DNA of 64,000 nt, from positions 1,602,427 to 1,666,426 of the forward strand of contig JANPWX010000010.1 of assembly GCA_024734555.1 (NCBI GenBank), in the 5' to 3' direction. The translations under genes were made by a program, and so were the position numbers. The DNA is from Trochalopteron elliotii. Lineage: Eukaryota; Chordata; Aves; Passeriformes; Leiothrichidae. The number at the start of each line of letters is the position of its first letter. Positions within the stretch are counted from its first letter, which is position 1. The notes beneath the pieces are model-generated. The model was not told the origin of the DNA. It searched no databases and saw only the letters and a list, made by a program, of their open reading frames with translations. Shown here in pieces: positions 56,701 to 64,000 of the stretch.

Positions 56701-59700
56701 TCTCTATTCTCTTCTTTATATCAGTTTCTTTTTGGGAAATAGTGGAAAGTTAAAGCTGAAGAGCCCTGTCTAATTGCTTTTATTTTAAATGAATTTTTAA
56801 TTAAAGCTTTATGTGTCACATATTACAGCTCTAGCAGTCCTAAAAGTGCATTTTACTATTTTCTTCTGAAATGCAGAATGCAAGTCTCTTTTGTAACACG
56901 TTGTGAGAAACAGTTCTTTCTGCTGGAGTTTATGGAAGGCATTACTAAAAAGGCAAATTCTATGTTTCGAGACTTCAAACTTTCAAGAAACTATTAATCT
57001 TGGAGCTTACTTTTATATTCTGAGATTAAATAATGACATTTTAAGCATTTAAACCTTCACTAAGAGCAAGATAAGCAAGCATATACTTCATTTCAAGCAT
57101 TTTAACTGAGTTGATTCCAGTGGTCTTTTCATGTTTTTAATGTTAAGTATATGCCTATGTACTTTTCTGAAATGGTGGATGGTATTTAGAAGAGTGAATT
57201 ACAACCAATAACTATCATTTTGTTAATCCTAATAAAGTAGGAAGTATACAAAATAAGCTTTCATTTGCAAGGTAAACAAAGTAACTTTTTGTGAGCATTG
57301 CCTTTTTATTGCTGCATTCAGCTGTAAATCATGTCTTGAAAGCAAAGCCATCTTTTTAAAAGTGTATTTTGAAAAATAGTGCATTATTTTCTCCTGAGCT
57401 GTTGAGACAATTTCCTGTCCAGATCTGGTACCCCATTAATTTTATACTATTAAAAAAAGTCTCTCTGAGCCATAGGAAACAATTTGGGATTGTTGCACAC
57501 ACATATATCACAACACATCTGGCTATGGTAGTTCTACAGATGATGTTTAACAAACTCCTGTTTACCCTGTTTTGGGATTAACATCCTCCTTCACCCAGAT
57601 TTGTGTGGTTACATAGCCTTATGCTACACATGAATGAAGCATTTTTTTATTTCCTATGTGTAAAATTTGAAATTTGAGTGCAATTACAGTGACAAGAGGA
57701 ACTCTTTTTCTAATGAGTCTCAAAAACCCCTGACTAAAAAACACACAGAACTTTCCTGTAGAGAGGGAAATTGAGTGCACAGTGTTAGCATAATAGCAAG
57801 GGCTGAGACATTGCTTTGCACTACAGTTTTATGGGATGATATTTTAAAAGGTATTTGGAGATTTATGGCTTTTTAGGGATAGCTAAAATTGTTTTCACAT
57901 TTCTAATATTGCTTTCATTAGAATTTTGAAAGTATGTTTATGGTTTGGGATTGAATTCTAAGGTGTTACCACATCATCCAGAATCTCCACTGCTTAAGTA
58001 TATTCCCTTGTATCCCTGTGTATCTTCAGAGGAAAAAATGGGATGAATATAAGTACTTTGGTTTAAAGTATATAATCTGTATTCTGTCATGTACTTCGTC
58101 TCCCAGGGAAGGTACCTGGGAACTCACTCTGCTGTTTTTATTTATCCTGCCAGTGCAGTATATAGATGAGAGGACTAAGGTCCAATGGTGTTAAAACAAG
58201 ACATGAAATATTGATTAATTCTTTTTTAAAATTCCTTTTTCCTCCTGAGTATAGCAAATTTCAGATGCTACTGTCAATATAGTGCTCTCCAATAAACCTC
58301 CATTATCGGAAGGGTCCTGATCTTCATCGTGTTCTTATAAATGGTTATTAGGATTCTAAAACGCTTTGAAAGCTCAAGGCCAGTGTTTTCCTGATGCAGG
58401 AGCAGCAAACAAGTTAGAAGCAATGCAGCCTTTTATCATGCCAGAATGTTATTTTGAAATAACATGAATTGGATTGGGAATTCTCCCTGCTAGACAGTAG
58501 CAGAACATTCTGGTTGAAGAGATGAAGATCCTGATGGGGCAGATATACAGCTGTACACTTTCATGGCTATAAAGGTGTCAAAAAAGAAGCACAATTAGAG
58601 TTGTTATCCACCTAATGAAACATGGGTGTTTGACACCCTACCTTTAGTTTCCACTTGTCGTTCTTCAGTTTAAGTTAACCCTTTATTTATTGTTTCCAGT
58701 ATGATCCTTACAAAAGCAGCTAGGATAGCCAAGGGAAAGGATATTTCAGGAAAGGCAGGGATAGAAGTTCACACCAGCTCACACATGAAGGATGACAGAC
58801 ATGGGCAAGGAAGTGAATATTTAACTACTTTCAGTGTTTTTGGACTCAGTTCTGGGAATTGAGGTAATTGTTTTTCACCGAAAAAAACAAAGGTTTATTT
58901 AAACTGGAGCGTACTGGAGTTTCTTTAGGAATGTAAAGCTCTTGGAGCTTTTCTGTTATCTATAATGAAAGGTATTACACAGAGAAGGAATTTGAATCTC
59001 AGACCTGTATGTGCCAGGTAATTGGCATGATAAAGGTTGTACAACTACTTTTTCACCCATTGTCTTAAATAGTATTTACTTCAACTTGAGCAGGGAAGTA
59101 ACAGAATCTATGCCAAAAGCCACTGGTTGGTATATTTATGCTGGAGGAGGGAGGCAGGATGCTGGAATACATTCTTGCTCTGAACCAGGAAAAAACACCT
59201 GAAGTTGGTTCTTCTGTCTCACAGTGAAGCTGGGGCTTACAGGCTAAATAAATTGCTATAGTTTGGGGGGTTTTTTTCTGCACATGAAAATTTTATCCCT
59301 ACCCCAGGATGAAAATGTTTTCAGAAGATTTTGTTGGTGGCAATAACTGATTTGCACATAGGCTTACCTGGGAATTCTTTTACAGCAAAACTTAATTGTG
59401 TGCAAATGTTAGGCTGCTTTAACTTAGGATGGAGAACAGACTGCTCCCTGCCATACCCAAAAACTAAGAGCTTACAGGTGTGGCAGAAAGCTCATATATC
59501 CCCTCCTCTCACTCACACCCAGCTCTATTAAGGTGCTCTATTAAGATGGTTTTGTGAGTTTTTTGGTATCTTTCTTTGAAAACGAAGCTTTTAAAAATAT
59601 TTTAAAGATAATTATTGTCACTGATTTCAGTCAAACTGAAAGCAATACATGCACAAAGCTGGACATCAACCTGCTCATGAGCAGCAAGGGCTGAGTGTGC

Positions 59701-60524
59701 TCTCACTACTCATGAGGTTTGAAAGCAGTGAGTCTTGCATGCCCAGGTCATCTGGGTAACTCCACTGACTCCCAGTCCCCCAATGGTAGCATTTGTGTGA
59801 GCAGAGCAAACAGGGTTTGGTTTGTGGTTAACAATGTGTGTGTTTCCTCAACCAACCAGTCTGTGAGCCAAATCCTTACACAAGTCATTTTTCTCACTCA
59901 TGCAGGTAATACTTCTGGGCTGATTGAATATATCTAGGCATTTGAGTCAGTCTGGGCACTATCCTTTTGTGGTTTTCTCTCTGCCATATTAGCTCAAAGA
60001 ACGATAGCACAAAATTATGTAAAGGGATATGCACAGATTTTTGGTTTTCAGAACCTTATATTAGGTGGTTTTGTACCAAAATATCCTTGGAAGTTTCATT
60101 ACTGTGTGAATTTTCAGGTCGAGGATAGCCCACTGCAGATTAAGATTTGCTTGCAGAAGAGCTCCCATGCACACACCACAAATTCCAGTAGTACTTTGTG
60201 TTTTGAATAAACTCTGTCTCATTTTACATACTCCACTAATTGCTATCTTTCAGATGTGAGAATAAACTATTTTCTGTTTTACTGGAGTTGCATTGTTCAA
60301 CTTCAGATATTTAACATGGTATTTTTTTTCTGTGGACAGTAGTTGGGGGCCCCAAGCTGGGAAGAATGAGAGCGTATCTATAAATAATTCAAAGTAATTG
60401 TATGGTTTTGACAGATTGTCAAGCTGCTTAATGCCTTTTGTCCCAGGCAATAGATTGTATTTCTTTGATAAAGTGTTGATAATTTCTCATTGCAATTTGT
60501 TTTGTGTATGTTGTATTTTTACAG

Positions 60525-60632
60525 AGTCCAGTCAGGTTCATATCTCAGCACGGGTTGGTTTACCTTAATTTTGGCTATGGATGCCTGCTATGGAATCCAC
60601 GTCTATGGGATGATAAATGACACCTACTGCAA
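60525..60632 (+). CDS. ST6GALNAC3: ST6GALNAC3 penultimate coding exon (sialylmotif S)
   Basis: This is an internal coding exon of alpha-N-acetylgalactosaminide alpha-2,6-sialyltransferase 3. The family consists of type II Golgi membrane enzymes that move sialic acid from CMP-Neu5Ac to GalNAc in alpha-2,6 linkage on already alpha-2,3-sialylated acceptors, notably ganglioside GM1b to give GD1-alpha. Seen here: a pyrimidine-rich acceptor ending TTTTTACAG at 60524, then one base that completes a split codon, 35 full codons and two bases (AA) before the donor GTAAGA. The peptide begins VQSGSYLSTGWF and runs through DACYGIHVYG to NDTYC. The STGWF...DACYGIHVYG part is sialylmotif S, which helps bind both donor and acceptor; its Cys in DACYG is the one expected to pair with a motif L Cys. 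NDT is a potential N-glycosylation site. The match to ST6GALNAC3 rather than to ST6GALNAC5 or 6 rests on my memory of the family and on the next exon. Reading through the donor gives an immediate TAA. Confidence 0.95.
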
Positions 60633-62853
60633 GTAAGATCATAGAAAATTATTTTCATGCATCTACAATTCAGATGTCTTGTCAAAATTTCACAATTGAT
60701 TTTAATATCATAAATCCCAAAAATGGATCAGGCAGTCATTTCCCAGTGTTTTGCATTGATGTGACATTATTGTCAGCATATTCACTCCTGATACGGCATG
60801 TGCTGTTGATAAAATAAAAACATTTACAAAATCTAACATCAGATGTCATAAGGAACTATTTTTAATCAAAGATCTTACGCAGTTTCTGAATTAGTTGGAA
60901 ACAAAAAAAAATATGCTCATGTTCTTTTGATAAAATATACTTGCTTCCACTGCTAAAACAAATCTATAGATGAGAAAACTAGTACATTATATTCTGAATA
61001 CCAAATACACCTGGAAGTGGAATAAAATGATTAGCCCAGGACAGTTACCTGAAATTACATTTCACCACCACTGAGCAACCTACTTGAACTTTCTAGGTTA
61101 TATATGGCTTGTTTTGAGTAGTCGAGGTTTCTAATTAGATAATAAAACAAATCTTGTGAGCTTTATCACCATAAACTAACATAAATTCCAACCAACTACT
61201 GTTGGTGACCTTACAGTGACAATGGATTAATCCTATTGTCAGAAGTGTAACTCTAAACACAATTTTTAAAAGTCCAAGTTAAATACTTTAATCTACTATG
61301 TATGGTAGAAAAATATAAATTGAAACTATTCCTCATTCATTCAGAAAAGCAGGAAATGTCATGTACAATTTATGGTACTGGTACATACACACCTATTCTT
61401 CTGTACCTAAGCTGGTCCAAGTCCTGTGTGTAGCCAGGCTGTCCAGTGTGTCATGGGCTCCTAAAGTCAAGAGCCCATAAAGTCCTTTGTGCAGATTCTC
61501 ATTCCACATTCTGTGTCACTCCAGTGTGAGACTCATTCCTGGCAGAACCTAAAAAATGCCACAAACAACGAAATTTGAGTCACAGCTGTTTAATTAGGAT
61601 ATCTTAACGTTAGAGGCTGACTTTTTAGAACTTGCAGATCTCACTGATTGAGTCATCCAGATGGAATGAACAGAATGAACATATGTTGTTCTTTGTTTGT
61701 GAAAACACACAGTAGGCACCCTGGGATGAGGGGTGACAGGACTAAGGTTGTCCTCAGAGAGCTCAGCCAAGCTGGCATTGCAGAACTCTGATGTAAAACC
61801 AGTCAACAGCATGATAGCACTGTTGGCAGCAGAGAAGGCTGTCTCCTTAAAACTGTGATTCTGACTGGATTACTTACTTATATTGGGTGTTACTCTTATA
61901 ACTGCCTTGTTCAAGAACCAGTTTCAACAGATGGGACTATCCAGTGAGAAGACTTTGCTTAGGGAGGGAGCCTTGTGGGCTGAGTTATCACAGGTTAAAC
62001 AAGATGTGCAGTGTCTGTAAGAGCCAGCCCAGTACTGACTGTCAAGATCAGTGTATGCTGAGAGATACACTGAGCTTCTTCTGCCTTAGGAAAGTTCCTA
62101 GGAACCATGATGTAATGAAAGCCCTTACAGTTTAGCAAAAGAGTTCAAGTGCTGACACATGGAAAGGATTTCAGATCGTTCATAGAATTGTTTAGGTTGG
62201 GAAAGACCTTTAAGATCATGGAGTTCAGTTGTTAACCCAGCACTGACTGGCAGGTCTGCAGTAAACCATGTCCCAAGTGCCACATTTGCCACATCTTTTA
62301 AATACATCCAGAGCTGGTGAGTCAACCACTTCCCTGGGCAGCCTATTCCAGTGCTTGACAACCCTTTTGGTGAAGAAATTTTTCCAAATATCCAGTCTGT
62401 ACCTCCCATGGTGCAGCTTGAGGCAATTTCCTCATGTCCTGTCACTTGTTCCTTGGGAGAAGAGGCCGACCTTCTTCTCATTACAACCTCCCTTCAAGCA
62501 GTTGTAAAAAGTGATAAGGTCCCTCCTGAGCCTCCTTTTCTCCAGGATGAACACCTCCAGCTCCCTCAGTTGTTCTTCATGGGAGCTGTGCTCCAGACCC
62601 TTCACTAGCTCCACTGTCCTTCTTGGGACTCACTCCAGCACCTCAGTGTCTGTCTTGTAGTGAGAGGCACAAAACTGAAGACAGGATTTGAGGTGTGGCC
62701 TCACCAGTGCTGAGAACAGGGCACAGTCACTGCCCTGGTCCTGCTGGCCAGGACGCTGATCCAAGCCAGAACCCTTGTGTCTTGTATTCAGGTGTGTCAT
62801 ATATTTATGTTTTTCTTGAAAATAGTACTTAAGTATATCTGTCTTCTCCCTAG
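60633..62853 (+). other. ST6GALNAC3: Last intron of ST6GALNAC3
   Basis: GT-AG intron of 2,221 bp, phase 2 (codon split AA|G). The donor is AA|GTAAGA and the acceptor is a good pyrimidine tract ending CCCTAG. A plausible branch-point region (TACTTAAG near 62826-62833) sits about 20-25 bases before the acceptor. About 600 bp of the 3' half is an antisense CR1 remnant. The first 1.5 kb is AT-rich with no recognised element. Confidence 0.9.
62180..62776 (-). mobile_element. CR1 LINE fragment in the last intron, antisense
   Basis: On the + strand it starts TCATAGAATTGTTTAGGTTG, then GAAAGACCTTTAAGATCATG. It carries the CR1 words ACCACTTCCCTGGGCAGCC, GTGAAGAAATTTTTCC, TCCTTTTCTCCAGGATGAAC and GTGTGGCCTCACCAGTGC, and ends near CTGATCCAAGCC. 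It is about 600 bp, 5'-truncated, and encodes no intact protein. Its 3' sequence differs from the copy at 5227-5811 (TTTAGGTTGGGAAAGACC against GTTGGAAGGGACCTCTGG), so the two belong to different CR1 subfamilies. It ends only about 77 bases before the acceptor of the last ST6GALNAC3 exon. Confidence 0.93.
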
Positions 62854-63040
62854 GTCAGAAGGCTTTCGTAAAGTTCCCTACCACTACTACGAGCCAGGGA
62901 GAGATGAGTGTGAGGAATACTTTCTCCATGAAAATGCTCCATATGGAGGCCACCGGTTTATCACGGAAAAGAAAGTATTTGCTAAGTGGGCCAAGAAGCA
63001 CACAATAGTATTTACACATCCCAACTGGACGCTGTCTTGA
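62854..63040 (+). CDS. ST6GALNAC3: ST6GALNAC3 last coding exon (motifs III and VS, C-terminus)
   Basis: This is the terminal coding exon of the same sialyltransferase. The acceptor is TCTTCTCCCTAG at 62853. The first G completes the Lys codon begun by AA at the end of the previous exon, and 61 codons and a TGA stop at 63038-63040 follow. The peptide starts SEGFRKVPYHYYEPG and ends FTHPNWTLS. HYYE is sialylmotif III. HRFITE is the His-x4-Glu pattern of motif VS, which holds the conserved His and Glu near the active site. NWT close to the end is a potential N-glycosylation site. Together the two exons give the last 97 residues (including the shared Lys) of a protein that is about 305 residues in mammals, so this piece is complete at the C-terminus. 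No frameshift or early stop is present. An open frame continues upstream to an ATG at 62777, but that part is intron. The C-terminal sequence is close to what I recall for mammalian ST6GALNAC3, which makes the assignment firm. Confidence 0.96.
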
Positions 63041-64000
63041 TGCTGGTTTATTTAACTCTCCCTTAACAGCATATTACAAAAATGTCTCAGTTTACAATAG
63101 TTTTGCTTACATCTGGCTGGCCTTTCTCAGCCTAGGTAACATTAAACTAAAAACCAGAAGACAAAGAGGGTGGTGGTTCAGCTATTAAGCAAAATTAATC
63201 ATCTGTGGAAGGCAGACACATTGTTTCTTATTTCTTAGGGTCTTAATCCACACTATGCACTTTATACTTTAACTGGATTTTACTCCAAGGCAAGGAGCAG
63301 TTAAAGACAGATGGGATTCCTATATATACAGGTGCACACATGGTGGTCCTTTGAAAATTCTCCATCATCTCAGATATTTAAAATTATTATTTGTAGCTCA
63401 TTTGCTGTACTGAAGCACTAGTTCCATTTATGGTATCAGTAGAAATTTTCTACAAGAGAAATGTGAGGAAAAACACAAAATACAGACCTCCAAGGTCCAT
63501 GAGTGAGTAAATTTTAAAAAACATCTGAATATATTGATACACAATATATTGTGAGCACTTGCATATATGGTAAAACATATGGTAAAATTAGAGATGAGCT
63601 AAGCATGGTTCTTGAACTGTATCCAACTCTTGTATGAGAAGATATTACCTACTCAAGACTCCTGATTAATTCATAACTTCTGAAATGCAGCTTCCTTCCA
63701 CCCTGGTCAGTGTGTACCATCTGGGGCTATGCAGTTTGTGCCTTTTGAAGCTATTGTCCCACAGTTCAGCTCCAGCAGAATGGCACTTAGCAAAGATTGT
63801 GTTTTGCAGCCCATGATGAACCTTTGGTTGTTGTACCAAACCTGCTGTCATTACCCGAGCTGGTGAGTGTAAAATTGTCTCATGAATATCTCCATTTACT
63901 CCAGTTGTGCATTTGACTGGCTCCAACATCCAAATAACAGTATTTTGACAGTATTTCCCATGGAGCCATCATCATTTATTTTAGATCTCCAGTTTCTCCA
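63041..64000 (+). other. ST6GALNAC3: ST6GALNAC3 3' UTR (start; end not in view)
   Basis: Sequence after the TGA stop. I see no AATAAA in these 960 bases; the only common variant noticed is ATTAAA at 63141-63146, about 100 bases past the stop. The transcript may end there or, more likely, run beyond the window. A small tandem duplication of ATATGGTAAAA lies at 63565-63587. How much of this stretch is really transcribed cannot be told from sequence alone. Confidence 0.55.

Larger units (their letters stand above)
1..60524 (+). other. ST6GALNAC3: Long upstream intron of ST6GALNAC3 (3' part)
   Basis: The acceptor at 60524 closes a phase 2 intron. Mammalian ST6GALNAC3 is a very long gene with a few short exons, and the exon before this one holds sialylmotif L (a region with an RMNNAP-type core). 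No translated frame in the window shows that motif or the linker that should precede VQSGS, so at least 60.5 kb to the left is inferred to be intron. An independent gene nested inside cannot be excluded, but none was recognised on either strand. Confidence 0.75.
43326..60524. other. Intronic sequence up to the motif S exon
   Basis: AT-rich DNA with no recognised gene. Structured points are a 13-bp hairpin at 44450-44482, a TA-rich patch at about 46330-46375, two adjacent tandem duplications at 53628-53723, and a 13-bp tandem unit (GCTCTATTAAG) at 59522-59545. The segment 56040-56260 is rich in TTAATTAA-like words. Confidence 0.55.

Noticed and set aside
62777..62853. ATG-started extension of the last exon's frame
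   Set aside because: This part is intron: a clear acceptor at 62853 and the split Lys codon define the exon start at 62854.
1..64000. CRISPR array, operon, phage or other prokaryotic system
   Set aside because: Spliced vertebrate exons, CR1 LINEs and a tRNA-derived SINE show animal nuclear DNA; no regularly spaced repeat-spacer array exists.

Overview
The window reads as a stretch of bird nuclear DNA, probably from a songbird (passerine). It is AT-rich, has no dense coding, and carries CR1 LINE remnants whose 3' ends finish in the bird-type ATTCTGTG octamer. One short element is an apparent tRNA-Ile-derived SINE with a CR1-like tail, a type I know from songbird genomes. The species cannot be named from the sequence.

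Only one gene is supported: the 3' end of ST6GALNAC3, a Golgi alpha-2,6-sialyltransferase, on the + strand. Its last two coding exons lie at 60525-60632 (sialylmotif S) and 62854-63040 (motifs III and VS, the C-terminus and the TGA stop). They are joined by a 2,221 bp GT-AG intron. Everything left of 60525 behaves as the 3' part of the preceding, very long intron. The exon that should carry sialylmotif L was not found, so it must lie further left, outside the window. The 960 bases after the stop are 3' UTR and possibly flanking sequence, without a canonical AATAAA.

Layout: 40-97, a CR1/SINE 3' tail; 98-5226, intron; 5227-5811, a 5'-truncated CR1 in antisense; 5812-14123, intron with a GC-rich patch near 13.2-13.4 kb; 14124-14167, a run of 44 T; 14168-37301, intron with several short repeats, including two diverged copies of an unclassified element near 28.2 and 28.8 kb; 37302-37471, a (GGAAC)/(GGCAA)/(GGAAAA) microsatellite; 37472-43203, intron; 43204-43325, the tRNA-derived SINE; 43326-60524, intron; 60525-63040, the two terminal exons with a second antisense CR1 (62180-62776) in their intron; 63041-64000, 3' UTR.

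The many short open frames (60-130 codons) in the intron show no recognisable domain, splice context or codon pattern, and I treat them as chance. I saw no operon, CRISPR array, intact mobile-element gene, viral gene or other new biological system. The points worth a second look concern splicing of the sialyltransferase, the repeat insertions and a few structured or motif-dense non-coding patches.
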